DNA from: an uncultured Clostridium sp.
GTDB lineage: Bacteria > Bacillota > Clostridia > TANB77 > CAG-508
NCBI GenBank assembly: GCA_900556135.1
Contig: USNR01000023.1
Span: forward strand, 1-24,495
Direction: 5' to 3'
DNA: 24,495 nucleotides
Both the position numbers and the translations under genes were made by a program. Under the pieces are notes generated by a model that did no database searches, had not been told where the DNA came from, and saw nothing but the letters and a program-made list of their open reading frames with translations. Of the stretch, positions 1-8,686 are shown piece after piece (the first letter of the stretch is position 1; every line of letters begins with the position of its first letter).

Positions 1-830
1 GACAAGTTGGTGTTAAATATATCGTTGTTTACTTAAATAAATGCGATATGGTTGACGATCCAGAATTATTAGAATTAGTTGAAATGGAAGTTAGAGACTT
101 ATTATCAAGCTATGATTTCCCTGGAGACGAAATTCCAGTTATAAAAGGATCTTCATTAAAAGTACTAGAAAGTACATCAACAGATCCAAATGCACCAGAA
201 TATCAATGCATGAAAGAATTAATGGATGCAGTAGATAGCTACATCCCAACACCAGAAAGACCAATCGACCAACCATTCTTAATGCCTATCGAAGACGTTA
301 TGACTATTACAGGTCGTGGAACAGTTGTTACAGGAAGAGTAGAAAGAGGAGAAGTTAAATTACAAGACGAAGTTGAAATCGTTGGAATTAAACCATCTTC
401 AAAAACTGTAGTAACAGGTGTAGAAATGTTCAGAAAATTGTTAGATCAAGCAGAAGCTGGAGATAACATAGGTGTTCTATTAAGAGGTGTTCAAAGAACA
501 GACGTTGAAAGAGGTCAAGTTCTTGCAAAACCTGGAACAATACATCCACATACAAAATTTACAGCACAAGTATACGTTTTAACTAAAGACGAAGGTGGAC
601 GTCATACACCATTCTTCAATGGTTACAGACCACAATTCTACTTTAGAACAACAGACGTTACAGGTGTTATCGAATTAGATGCTGGAACAGAAATGGTTAT
701 GCCAGGAGATAATGTTAACATGACAATAGAATTAATAACACCAATCGCTATAGAAAAAGGACTAAGATTCGCTATCCGTGAAGGTGGTAGAACAGTAGGT
801 TCAGGTGTTGTTGCTGAAATATTAGCATAG
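1..830 (+). CDS. tuf: Elongation factor Tu, C-terminal two thirds (5' end outside window)
   Basis: Translation GTPase that delivers aminoacyl-tRNA to the ribosomal A site in the cytoplasm. The reading frame is open from base 3, before the first ATG at 48, and starts in the G domain at about E. coli residue 124. The guanine-specificity motif NKCD is encoded just before position 48, and GSSLKVLE matches the second base-recognition loop. Beta-barrel domains 2 and 3 follow complete ([35 protein letters not shown], ending VVAEILA). It is therefore a real gene cut by the window edge, not a gene starting at 48. A strong hairpin terminator closes it, so tuf ends its transcription unit here. Identity is certain; which tuf copy this is, if there are two, cannot be told. 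Confidence 0.98.
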   Translation, partial: QVGVKYIVVYLNKCDMVDDPELLELVEMEVRDLLSSYDFPGDEIPVIKGSSLKVLESTSTDPNAPEYQCMKELMDAVDSYIPTPERPIDQPFLMPIEDVMTITGRGTVVTGRVERGEVKLQDEVEIVGIKPSSKTVVTGVEMFRKLLDQAEAGDNIGVLLRGVQRTDVERGQVLAKPGTIHPHTKFTAQVYVLTKDEGGRHTPFFNGYRPQFYFRTTDVTGVIELDAGTEMVMPGDNVNMTIELITPIAIEKGLRFAIREGGRTVGSGVVAEILA

Positions 831-850
831 TAACAAATACAAAATATAAT

Positions 851-895
851 AATAGCAAGGGGTACAAGAAATTGTAATCTCTTGCTATTTTTATA
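851..895 (+). terminator. Intrinsic terminator of tuf
   Basis: A 9-bp outer stem, AATAGCAAG (851-859) with CTTGCTATT (881-889), encloses an inner 5-bp stem TACAA/TTGTA with a GAAA tetraloop (863-876). It is followed by a short T-rich run. It lies 20 bases after the tuf stop codon. Confidence 0.85.
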
Positions 896-914
896 TCCTT
901 TTAACTAGAAAATA

Positions 915-943
915 TTGACTTTTAGCTAGTTTAAGTATATACT
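915..943 (+). promoter_or_regulatory. Sigma-A promoter of the NlpC/P60 gene
   Basis: TTGACT (915-920), a 17-base spacer, and TATACT (938-943). The predicted start point is near 950, about 27 bases before the ATG at 977. A good ribosome binding site, AAAGGAG, lies at 961-967. This shows that the hydrolase is transcribed separately from tuf. Confidence 0.8.
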
Positions 944-976
944 GAGAGCGTAAAATATTAAAAGGAGCATGAAATA

Positions 977-2308
977 ATGAAACAAAAAATATTATATACA
1001 ATTGAAGCTATACTCATACTAATGATAATATTTACAATACCATCATATGCAACTACAGCAAGTGTAAATACAGAAACATTAAATTTAAGAAAAGAAGCAT
1101 CTACAAGTGCTGACATAGTAGAATTGCTAAGTCAAAACGAGGAATTAGAAGTACTATCTCAAGACGGTGATTGGTATAAAGTAAAACATGGAAATAATAC
1201 AGGTTATGTAAAAAAAGAATATATAAAAGTGAAAGAAGATAGTAATAGTGATACAGTAAAAAATACTAATACGGAAAATACTGAGACATCAGCAAATGAA
1301 GAAACAACTATTACAACATCTTCAAATATTCAAAATACAAAAAGTACAATAAAAACACAAGCCAAAGTTAGATTAATACCATCAATAAATGCAAATATTG
1401 TTGAAACAATAGAAACAAATTCAGCAGTAGAAGTCATTTCTAAAACTAATAAATGGGCATTTATTCAATATAAAGAAATGACAGGATGGATTCCTTTGGA
1501 GAACATTGAAACATCAATAGAAGAAAATGCACAAGAAAATACCGAAAGTGGTCAAAATGAAAATACAGAAGAAAACAACAAACCAGAAGATACAAAAAGT
1601 GAAGAGAAAGTAGAAGAAACTACAAATCCAAATAGCAATACTACTACATATGAAAAATCAGTTACAAAATATGTAAATACAACATCTGTGTATTTAAGAA
1701 GTAAAGCTTCTACAGATTCTAGCATAGTAACAACATTAATAAAAAATACTGATGTGAAAGTGGTTGGAGAAGAAGGAGACTGGTATAAAATTACATATAA
1801 TGATTTAAGTGGATATATTAGAAAAGATCTACTATCAGATGCTAAAACTTCAAATACGACATCAAGAGGTGGAATAGATAGAACTGAAACTGTATCGACT
1901 AGTGAAGTTGAAGCAAATACTAATGATACAACATTAGGCCAACAAATGGTATCATATGCAAAGCAATATTTAAATTGCCCATATGTATATGGTGCGGCTG
2001 GAAGTTCATCTTTTGATTGTTCGGGATTCACTATGTATGTGTATAAGCATTTTGGGTATTCATTAAGTCATTCTGCAACTGCACAATCAAAATGTGGAAG
2101 CTATGTAGCAAAGGAAAACTTGCAACCAGGAGATTTAGTGTTTTTCTTAGATTATGAAACAATGGATGGAATAGGTCATTGTGGAATATATATAGGAGAC
2201 GGAAACTTTATACATGCATCATCTGGTTCTGGATATTGTGTTAAAATATCAACATTAACATCTGGAAGCTATTTAAAAAGATATGCAACAGCTAGAAGAC
2301 TATATTAA
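977..2308 (+). CDS. Secreted SH3b-domain NlpC/P60 peptidoglycan hydrolase
   Basis: Predicted cell-wall endopeptidase cutting the stem peptide of peptidoglycan outside the membrane. The 443 residues start with a signal peptide (hydrophobic 9-22, likely cleavage after SYA at 25). Three bacterial SH3 domains follow at about 29-86, 124-180 and 232-288, each with the L/V-R-x-x-x-S/N...W...G-Y/W pattern. They are separated by Glu/Asn/Thr-rich linkers (about 88-122 and 181-230). The C-terminal NlpC/P60 domain spans about 320-443 with catalytic Cys348 in DCSG, His401 in GHCGIYIG and a third polar residue His413. SH3b domains in this family bind the wall; the arrangement resembles clostridial autolysins. 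The Thr/Asn-rich linker gives strong repeats of ACA/AAT codons. The substrate bond (gamma-D-Glu to diamino acid) is inferred from the family. Confidence 0.9.
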   Translation: MKQKILYTIEAILILMIIFTIPSYATTASVNTETLNLRKEASTSADIVELLSQNEELEVLSQDGDWYKVKHGNNTGYVKKEYIKVKEDSNSDTVKNTNTENTETSANEETTITTSSNIQNTKSTIKTQAKVRLIPSINANIVETIETNSAVEVISKTNKWAFIQYKEMTGWIPLENIETSIEENAQENTESGQNENTEENNKPEDTKSEEKVEETTNPNSNTTTYEKSVTKYVNTTSVYLRSKASTDSSIVTTLIKNTDVKVVGEEGDWYKITYNDLSGYIRKDLLSDAKTSNTTSRGGIDRTETVSTSEVEANTNDTTLGQQMVSYAKQYLNCPYVYGAAGSSSFDCSGFTMYVYKHFGYSLSHSATAQSKCGSYVAKENLQPGDLVFFLDYETMDGIGHCGIYIGDGNFIHASSGSGYCVKISTLTSGSYLKRYATARRLY

Positions 2309-2386
2309 TTATAGTTAGTATGTAAAAATATAATATTTATTCAAAAAATTTCAAATTATTAGTAACAATAAGGGGCAATAAGAAAG

Positions 2387-2401
2387 AAGGAGATTTTTAT
2401 A
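2387..2401 (+). promoter_or_regulatory. Ribosome binding site and ATA start codon of comEC
   Basis: AAGGAG (2387-2392), six bases, then ATA (2399-2401). No ATG, GTG or TTG lies in frame between the upstream stop at 2369 and GTG 2456. GTG 2456 has only AGGG touching it and no usable spacer. The 19 codons from ATA read as a typical ComEC N-terminus (KRPILVATIAYINGIIIG). Confidence 0.6.
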
Positions 2402-4903
2402 AAAAGACCGATACTTGTTGCCACTATAGCGTATATAAACGGAATAATTATAGGGGTGTACTTACATAACAGTATACTCTTTTTTATTGGTTTATGTGAT
2501 ATTATATGTCTTACACTTTTTATAATAAATATCGTAGTGGAAAAAATAAGAAAGCATAAGAAAAGTGTAACGAAATTTAAGAACGAGAAAAATAAATATA
2601 AGAAGATATTGGTTATAGATAAGATTTATGAAAAAAGAGCAGAATGGGAAAAATATATCAATATAGTTATTTTATATGTAATAGTTTTAACAATTAGTGC
2701 AATATATGTGGATAAAACTAATGAAAATTATAATCAAAAATATTCTAAATATAACAATTCAAATTTGAAGATTGTAGGAACAATAGTAAGCGACAGAGAA
2801 GAAAAAAATTATAAATATGTGTGTAGAATAAAAGTTGAAAGTGTAAATAAAAATAAGTATTTTAAAGGAGATTTTCTTCTATTAAATGTAAAAAAGTCAG
2901 ATGATTTCGACCTTAATAAAATAAAATATGGAAATAAAATAATGCTTACAGGAGAATATATAGAACCTTCTAGGGCAAGAAATTATAAAGGATTTGACTA
3001 TAAACAGTATCTAAAGACACAGAAGATATATGGAACTATTACTGTGAACAATGTTAATAATATAAAAATTATAAAAGAAAACAATGTAAATATAATAGAT
3101 TTAGTTACTAATAATATTAAAGAAAAAATAAAAGAAAATCTGAAGAAGATATTGTCAGAAGATACATATGCGTTGGCAACTGGTATCTTAATTGGTTATG
3201 ACAGTGAGATAAATGAAGAAGTTATACAAGCTTTTAAAAATAGCAATTTATCACATATGCTAGCGATTTCTGGAACTCATACAAGTTATATAATTTTAGC
3301 TATTAATATAATTTTTGCAAAAAAAATCATAGGAACAAGAAAACAAAAAATAATAATTATAGTATTCTTAATATTTTTTATGAAAATAACTGGAATGACT
3401 CCATCGGTTGTTAGAGCAGGTGTTACATGCATAATATATATGATAGCAAGCTTAACATTTAGAAAAGCCGATACTGCAAATACAATATCAATTGTTACAT
3501 TAATAACATTATTGGAAAATCCATTCAATTTGTTCAATATAGGCATGCAATTATCATATGCAGGATCAATAAGCATAATTTTATTTTATAACATCTTTGA
3601 AGAAAAAATAAATATATCAAATAAAATTTTTAAATATATTATTGAAAACATGTTAATTACCATAAGTGCAAATATATTTATAATTCCAATTATGTGGTAT
3701 AATTTTAATACAATATCTTTAACGTTTATATTCTCAAATTTATGTGCAGGGCCAATTCTAGGCTTGTCAATTATATTAGATTTAATTGTTACTTTATTAT
3801 CTTTTTTATCATTAAAATTAACAGTTATTCCGGCTATAATATTAAATATACTATTAAAAATAATCATAAAAATAGCAGAATTCTTCGGTAGTCTTAGTAT
3901 ATCAAAAATTACAGTGCCAACTCCAAGCTTAATAACAATAGCAATATACTATGTAACCTGTATTATTTTTATTTTTGAGCGTCGAAGATTGAATAAGAAT
4001 AGAATTTTGAAGATGTTTTCATTATTAATTATTTGCATATTAATATTTGAGTTAAATATATTTCCACCCTTAAACCAAAAATTACAGGTACATTTTATTG
4101 ATGTGGGACAGGGGGATAGCACATTAATACAGACTCCTACAAATAAAACAATTTTGATAGATGGTGGAGGTAGTAATTTTGAAGGAGGATTTGATGTTGG
4201 AAACAAAGTATTAATACCATATTTGCTTGATAGAAAAATACACAAATTAGACTATGTAATAATATCGCATTTTGACGCAGATCATTGTCAAGGTATATTA
4301 GAAACAATGAAAACAATAAGGATAGGAGAAATTATTATTTCTCATCAAAAAAAGAACAGTTATAATTATAAGGAATTTATAAGAATTGTTAAAGAAAGAA
4401 ATATTAAAGTGAGATTTGTTGTGGCGGGCGATAATGTTAAAATAGAAAATGAGATATCTTTTTACATATTATGGCCAACAAAAGAGCAAATAGAAGAGAA
4501 TCCACTGAACAATAATTCAATAGTTACAAAATTTTGTTATAGGAATTTTAGTATGTTGTTTACAGGAGATATAGAAGAAATAGCAGAAAAAGCGATATTA
4601 GAAAAATACCCCAATGAGGTAAATAACCAAAAGGACAAGAATATTTTAAAGGCATCAGTTATAAAAGTAGCACATCATGGCTCGAAAACATCATCAATTA
4701 TAGATTTTTTAGAAGCGGTAAAGCCTGAGGTTGCGTTAATTGGAGTGGGAGCAAATAATAAATTTGGACATCCTAGTGAAGAAACTCTGAAAAAGTTACA
4801 AAATATAAATTGCAGTATATATAGAACAGATCAATGTGGAGAGATAACAATCAAAACAGATGGAAAAAGAATTACTACTAGTATATTTTCACGTTTTTGG
4901 TAA
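2399..4903 (+). CDS. comEC: ComEC/Rec2 DNA-uptake channel with metallo-beta-lactamase-fold domain
   Basis: Polytopic membrane protein that carries single-stranded DNA across the cytoplasmic membrane during natural transformation. From the proposed ATA start it is 834 residues; from GTG 2456 it is 815. Order: an N-terminal pair of membrane helices (the first begins in the residues added by the ATA start), an OB-like DUF4131 domain at about 80-220, the Competence domain with many helices (SHMLAISGTH, GMTPSVVRAGVTC, QLSYAGS), and a C-terminal metallo-beta-lactamase-fold domain from about 565. That domain shows DVGQGDS, SHFDADH, VAHHGSKTS and FGHPSEET, so the putative nuclease site looks intact. 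The partner genes comEA, comEB and holA are not adjacent. The protein is full length for the family. It contains an in-frame CGT-CGA pair (3980-3985), showing that those Arg codons are used normally here. Confidence 0.93.
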   Translation: MKRPILVATIAYINGIIIGVYLHNSILFFIGLCDIICLTLFIINIVVEKIRKHKKSVTKFKNEKNKYKKILVIDKIYEKRAEWEKYINIVILYVIVLTISAIYVDKTNENYNQKYSKYNNSNLKIVGTIVSDREEKNYKYVCRIKVESVNKNKYFKGDFLLLNVKKSDDFDLNKIKYGNKIMLTGEYIEPSRARNYKGFDYKQYLKTQKIYGTITVNNVNNIKIIKENNVNIIDLVTNNIKEKIKENLKKILSEDTYALATGILIGYDSEINEEVIQAFKNSNLSHMLAISGTHTSYIILAINIIFAKKIIGTRKQKIIIIVFLIFFMKITGMTPSVVRAGVTCIIYMIASLTFRKADTANTISIVTLITLLENPFNLFNIGMQLSYAGSISIILFYNIFEEKINISNKIFKYIIENMLITISANIFIIPIMWYNFNTISLTFIFSNLCAGPILGLSIILDLIVTLLSFLSLKLTVIPAIILNILLKIIIKIAEFFGSLSISKITVPTPSLITIAIYYVTCIIFIFERRRLNKNRILKMFSLLIICILIFELNIFPPLNQKLQVHFIDVGQGDSTLIQTPTNKTILIDGGGSNFEGGFDVGNKVLIPYLLDRKIHKLDYVIISHFDADHCQGILETMKTIRIGEIIISHQKKNSYNYKEFIRIVKERNIKVRFVVAGDNVKIENEISFYILWPTKEQIEENPLNNNSIVTKFCYRNFSMLFTGDIEEIAEKAILEKYPNEVNNQKDKNILKASVIKVAHHGSKTSSIIDFLEAVKPEVALIGVGANNKFGHPSEETLKKLQNINCSIYRTDQCGEITIKTDGKRITTSIFSRFW

Positions 4904-4906
4904 ATA

Positions 4907-4924
4907 ATACAAGTATACTTGTAT
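4907..4924. repeat. 18-bp perfect palindrome between comEC and the BofC-like gene
   Basis: ATACAAGTATACTTGTAT reads identically on both strands. It starts four bases after the comEC stop and ends directly before the AGGAGG ribosome binding site (4925-4930) of the next gene. It may be a protein operator or a short hairpin; no regulator is identified. Confidence 0.7.
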
Positions 4925-4939
4925 AGGAGGTTTTACCGA

Positions 4940-5545
4940 GTGAATAAAGGTAGATATGTTATTACTACTATTGCAATAGTAGGTGTTATTATAGCAGGTG
5001 CAGTTTTAGTGCTATTTAATATACGAAAAGCTGATACAAAAAAAGGAGCAGAAGTTTTAGAAAACTCTGTCAAGAACGAAGAAATTAATAAAATAGAATA
5101 TAGGGCGGACACTAATTTAATAGTTGAAACAAATGGTAAAGAAACAGAAAGAATAACTCCAAATACTACAATAGTATTCAATAAATACTATAAGCAATGT
5201 AATCACTTAATTAAAAGAAAAGAAGATGTTACAGCGGAGATGGTTAATCTTACAGAAGATGAATTTAAAAGTCTATACCAAGATTGGAAGATACAGCAAT
5301 TTAACAGTAATGAAATTATTATGTATAAAGAATTTGATGACGAATGTGGAGAGCATTATGTGGTAAGAGAAGATAATGATTTAATATCTATATATAGGAG
5401 AGAAAGTAATGGAAATCTAGTTCTAATAGAAGAAACGGATATTTCAACAAAATATTTGCCACAAATAGATAGAGATAAATTAAAAAAAGGTGTTGAGTTA
5501 AATGGCAAAGAAGAACTAAACGCATATATCGAAGATTTCGAATAG
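4940..5545 (+). CDS. Membrane-anchored protein with BofC C-terminal-like domain
   Basis: The start is GTG 4940: AGGAGG (4925-4930) lies 9 bases upstream, whereas the longer frame from TTG 4919 would overlap that site. The 201 residues comprise a short basic N-terminus, one membrane helix (about 7-27) and an extracytoplasmic part. The last ~90 residues (LTEDEFKSLYQDW, ISTKYLPQIDRDKLKKGVEL, EELNAYIEDFE) resemble the C-terminal domain of BofC, an intermembrane-space regulator of the SpoIVB protease in Bacillus forespores. Two Cys/His pairs, C87-x-H89 and C136-x2-H139, could hold a metal or a disulphide. It follows comEC closely and ends at a shared terminator. The fold assignment is from memory of the family; a role in sporulation signalling is inference. 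Confidence 0.6.
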   Translation: MNKGRYVITTIAIVGVIIAGAVLVLFNIRKADTKKGAEVLENSVKNEEINKIEYRADTNLIVETNGKETERITPNTTIVFNKYYKQCNHLIKRKEDVTAEMVNLTEDEFKSLYQDWKIQQFNSNEIIMYKEFDDECGEHYVVREDNDLISIYRRESNGNLVLIEETDISTKYLPQIDRDKLKKGVELNGKEELNAYIEDFE

Positions 5546-5586
5546 AAATAGTAAAAATTAGGCTTCGTAAAAATTTTCAAACATAT

Positions 5587-5626
5587 AAAAAAGAATTAGT
5601 GCTGGAATCCACACTAATTCTTTTTT
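5587..5626. terminator. Bidirectional terminator between the BofC-like gene and pgsA
   Basis: Perfect 15-bp arms: AAAAAAGAATTAGTG (5587-5601) and its complement at 5612-5626, with a TGG/CCA inner extension. The A-run on one side and T-run on the other give a U tract in both directions. It serves two converging genes, and the pgsA stop codon (5614-5616, complement) lies inside the stem. Confidence 0.9.
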
Positions 5627-6186
5627 ATAACTTCTCTGTCTTTGGTACTAAGTTCTTGCTTATTAACATATCCTTTTCTGTAAAAATCTATGTAGTACAT
5701 AATCAAAGAAAAGATTGTTGCACATAATGCTAAATAATACATATATTGATCAAAATTGAAACTAATATTGAAGTAGTGAATTATAAAAGAGCAAACTATG
5801 GCTATGTAAAATAAGACTGTTGCTAATTTTCCATACCATCTGCTAGAAACAACTAAATTTTTACCATAAAGGAATGATGCTCCAGCAATCATTAAAGCTT
5901 CTTTTAAAAAAACTACCATCAAGAACCAAAATGGAACTATATTTACAAATGATAAAGCAACTAGTGTTGAAATCTGAGTAGCCTTATCTGCTAAGGGGTC
6001 AATTAATTTTCCAAAATTAGAAATAAAATTGAATCTTCTAGCTATAAAACCATCTAAAATATCAGTTAATCCAGATATTGATAAAAATATAAAAGCCAAT
6101 AAATAGTTTTCTTTTAAAATAAAAGTAAATATAAATGGAATAAAAACAAATCTGGACATAGTTAGAATATTGGGTATGTGTTTCAT
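5614..6186 (-). CDS. pgsA: CDP-diacylglycerol-glycerol-3-phosphate 3-phosphatidyltransferase
   Basis: Integral membrane enzyme making phosphatidylglycerol phosphate from CDP-diacylglycerol and glycerol 3-phosphate, the committed step to phosphatidylglycerol and cardiolipin. The 190 residues carry the complete CDP-alcohol phosphotransferase signature D42-x2-D45-G46-x2-A49-R50-x8-G59-x3-D63-x3-D67, plus about five to six hydrophobic helices. The start ATG at 6186 is preceded by AGGAGG on the minus strand with an A-rich spacer. It lies downstream of clpE on the same strand, separated by 73 bases holding a hairpin. The last five codons run into the bidirectional terminator. Other members of the family (phosphatidylserine or cardiolipin synthases) are possible, but length and the opening IPNILTMSRF favour PgsA. 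Confidence 0.9.
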   Translation of the reverse strand: MKHIPNILTMSRFVFIPFIFTFILKENYLLAFIFLSISGLTDILDGFIARRFNFISNFGKLIDPLADKATQISTLVALSFVNIVPFWFLMVVFLKEALMIAGASFLYGKNLVVSSRWYGKLATVLFYIAIVCSFIIHYFNISFNFDQYMYYLALCATIFSLIMYYIDFYRKGYVNKQELSTKDREVIKKN

Positions 6187-6207
6187 TTTTTCCTCCTATA
6201 ATAGGAT

Positions 6208-6246
6208 AAGGATTGGAGATTGACAAATCATAATTCTCCAATCCTT
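6208..6246 (-). other. Hairpin between clpE and pgsA
   Basis: A perfect 12-bp stem, AAGGATTGGAGA (6208-6219) with its complement (6235-6246), and a 15-base loop, starts 13 bases after the clpE stop. No T-run follows on the transcribed strand, so it is probably an mRNA stability or attenuation hairpin rather than a clean terminator. It ends shortly before the pgsA ribosome binding site. Confidence 0.6.
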
Positions 6247-6259
6247 CCTAAATAAAATA

Positions 6260-8596
6260 TTATTTTGCTATGTTAAAAGTTAATTTTTGCTCTGTTTCGT
6301 CTAAGTCTACTAACACCTTTTGACCGTATTGTAATTCAGATTTTAATAACATGTCTGCTAGTTCATCTTCAACATATCTTTGAATGGCACGTCTTAAAGG
6401 TCTTGCACCATATTTTAAATCTGTGCCTTTAGCAAGCAGATAAGATTTTGCAGCAGAAGTTACAATTAATCCAATGTTTTTGTCATTTAAAACTTTACAT
6501 GTATCTGATAACATTAAATCTACAATTTGTAACAATTGATCATTATTTAAAGGATTGAATGTTACAATTTCATCTATTCTATTTAAAAATTCTGGCCTAA
6601 AAATTTCTTTTAACGCATCAAGCATTTTATTCTTAGAAATATTACCAGTTCCGAAACCTATAGAATTTGTATTTAATGTCGAACCCGCATTAGAAGTCAT
6701 TATAATTATTGTGTTTTCAAAATTAACAACATTACCTTGACTATCTGTTAATCTTCCATCATCTAACACTTGAAGTAGAATATTGAAAATGTCAGGATGA
6801 GCTTTTTCTATTTCATCAAATAACAAGATAGAGTAAGGATTTCTCTTTACTTTTTCTGTAAGTTGACCAGCATCATCATATCCAACATATCCTGGAGGAG
6901 CACCTATTAATTTTGCAGTAGAATGACTCTCCATATATTCAGACATATCAAAACGTATTATAGACTTTTCGTTTCCAAACATTTCAAATGCTAAAGTTTT
7001 AGCTAATTCTGTTTTTCCAACACCAGTTGGACCAACAAAAATAAATGAAGGTGGTCTTTTCGTACTTTGAAGTCCTGCACGATTTCTTCTGATTGCACGA
7101 GAAACAGCTTCAACAGTTTCATCTTGACCTATAACTCTTTTATGAAGATTTGACTCAAGATTAAGTAACTTTTGTGTTTCAGCCTCTGTAATTTTCTTAA
7201 CAGGAATTTTTGTCCAGCTTTCAATTACATTTGCAATATCTTGAACTGTTAATACTATTGGTTTCATATTAGCTTTAATTTTATCAATTTGCTCTAATAA
7301 TGCACATTCTTGACTCTTCAATTCAGCAGCTTTTTGATAATCCTCTGTAGAATCGGCCTGAGCAGCTTCTTCCTTTTGCTCTTGAACTGCTTTCAATTTA
7401 TTATTAAGAACCTCTAAATCATATAGATTTTTATCGTTAAGGTTTATCTTTGAGCAAGCTTCATCAAGAATATCTATAGCTTTGTCTGGTAAGAATCTAT
7501 CATGAATATATTTTTCAGACATATATACAGCTTTTTCAATGATATCATTATATATTATGACATGATGATAATCTTCATAATATTTTTTTATACCTTTCAA
7601 TATTAAAATAGTATCTTGAACAGAAGGTTCTTCAACAATAATAGGTTGAAATCTTCTTTCCAAAGCAGAGTCTTTTTCAATATATTTTCTATATTCTTTC
7701 AAAGTGGTTGTTCCAATTAATTGAATTTCACCATTTGAAAGAGATGGTTTTAGAATATTGGCTGCATTCATAGAGTGTTCAGCATCTCCAGCACCTATTA
7801 TATTATGAATCTCGTCAATTACTAAAATAATATTACCAGCATTTTTACATTCGTCTATTAGTGATTTCATTCTTGCTTCAAACTGACCTCTAAATTGGGT
7901 ACCAGCTATAAGAGCAGTCATGTCTAACAAATAAACCTCTTTAGACAAAAGTTTAGCAGGAACATTTCCACTAGCAATTCTTAAAGCTAAGCCTTGTGCA
8001 ATTGCTGTTTTACCAACTCCAGGTTCACCAATTAAACAAGGATTATTTTTAGAACGTCTATTCAAAATTTGAATCATTCTCTCGATTTCTTTATCTCTAC
8101 CTATTACAGCATCTAGTTGATTATTTTTGGCTTTAATAGTTAAATTCGTACCATATGTATCCAAGAATTTTCTTTTTTTATTTTTTGATTTAGTTTTTTC
8201 CTTGACTTTTTGGGTACTACCTGTGGAACTGTTGTCAGAGTCTGAATGTGGAGTAATGTTAAAAATTCCAGAGAATATAGAACCTAAAGGAATACCTTGA
8301 GCTCCCATTTCTTCATCTATTTCATCAGGATCCATACCTACTTCTTCAGCCATTGCGTTTAACTGCTCTTCATCTATGTTAGCAGATAAACCAGAAAGCA
8401 TGGATTCTATTTTATTAGTCATATCAGCGATGTCTTTTTCTGACAAGTTAGCCTGTTTAGCTAGGTTATCTAAAGGATTGATACCTTTTTTTGTGGCACA
8501 GCTATAACAAAGTCCTTCCATTTCAGATTTGTTATCTGAACCAGTTTTATTTATAAAAATTACTGCAGGATTTTTCTTGCAAACTGAACATAACAT
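6260..8596 (-). CDS. clpE: ClpE-type AAA+ unfoldase of the Clp protease
   Basis: ATP-driven unfoldase that feeds proteins to ClpP. The 778 residues begin with a zinc-binding domain (C3-x2-C6 and C30-x2-C33) instead of the ClpC N-domain repeats, which points to ClpE. A ~110-residue linker follows. The first AAA+ module has Walker A GEPGVGKT (190-197) and Walker B ending DE261-262. A UVR-like coiled coil spans about 395-440. The second module has Walker A GPTGVGKT (522-529), Walker B DE594-595, and the ClpP-docking loop tripeptide I646-G-F648. The linker before the first module is longer than in Bacillus ClpE (699 residues). No ctsR, mcsA or mcsB is adjacent. It has its own promoter. The ribosome binding site (AAAGGAA) sits unusually far upstream of the ATG, about 15 bases, with an A8 run between. 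Confidence 0.93.
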   Translation of the reverse strand: MLCSVCKKNPAVIFINKTGSDNKSEMEGLCYSCATKKGINPLDNLAKQANLSEKDIADMTNKIESMLSGLSANIDEEQLNAMAEEVGMDPDEIDEEMGAQGIPLGSIFSGIFNITPHSDSDNSSTGSTQKVKEKTKSKNKKRKFLDTYGTNLTIKAKNNQLDAVIGRDKEIERMIQILNRRSKNNPCLIGEPGVGKTAIAQGLALRIASGNVPAKLLSKEVYLLDMTALIAGTQFRGQFEARMKSLIDECKNAGNIILVIDEIHNIIGAGDAEHSMNAANILKPSLSNGEIQLIGTTTLKEYRKYIEKDSALERRFQPIIVEEPSVQDTILILKGIKKYYEDYHHVIIYNDIIEKAVYMSEKYIHDRFLPDKAIDILDEACSKINLNDKNLYDLEVLNNKLKAVQEQKEEAAQADSTEDYQKAAELKSQECALLEQIDKIKANMKPIVLTVQDIANVIESWTKIPVKKITEAETQKLLNLESNLHKRVIGQDETVEAVSRAIRRNRAGLQSTKRPPSFIFVGPTGVGKTELAKTLAFEMFGNEKSIIRFDMSEYMESHSTAKLIGAPPGYVGYDDAGQLTEKVKRNPYSILLFDEIEKAHPDIFNILLQVLDDGRLTDSQGNVVNFENTIIIMTSNAGSTLNTNSIGFGTGNISKNKMLDALKEIFRPEFLNRIDEIVTFNPLNNDQLLQIVDLMLSDTCKVLNDKNIGLIVTSAAKSYLLAKGTDLKYGARPLRRAIQRYVEDELADMLLKSELQYGQKVLVDLDETEQKLTFNIAK

Positions 8597-8639
8597 ATAT
8601 TTTTTTTACCGTTCCTTTCATAATGTAAATCACTAATTC

Positions 8640-8668
8640 ATTTTACTATAAAACATAAAAATAGTCAA
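8640..8668 (-). promoter_or_regulatory. Sigma-A promoter of clpE
   Basis: On the minus strand TTGACT (8668-8663), a 17-base spacer and TAAAAT (8645-8640), about 45 bases before the clpE ATG. A tandem repeat lies immediately upstream of the -35 element. Confidence 0.75.
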
Positions 8669-8686
8669 GGAAACAATTGGAAACAA
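8669..8686. repeat. Tandem GGAAACAA repeat next to the clpE -35 element
   Basis: GGAAACAA occurs at 8669-8676 and again at 8679-8686, exactly one helical turn apart. It touches the -35 element of the clpE promoter. The layout (10-bp direct repeat) recalls CtsR sites, but the sequence does not match GGTCAAA. Confidence 0.5.

Noticed and set aside
1552..2031. 159-codon minus-strand frame inside the NlpC/P60 gene
   Set aside because: Shadow of the Thr/Glu-rich linker; the plus-strand protein has clear catalytic motifs.
8669..8686. CtsR operator at clpE
   Set aside because: Spacing fits but GGAAACAA does not match GGTCAAA; listed only as an unidentified repeat.
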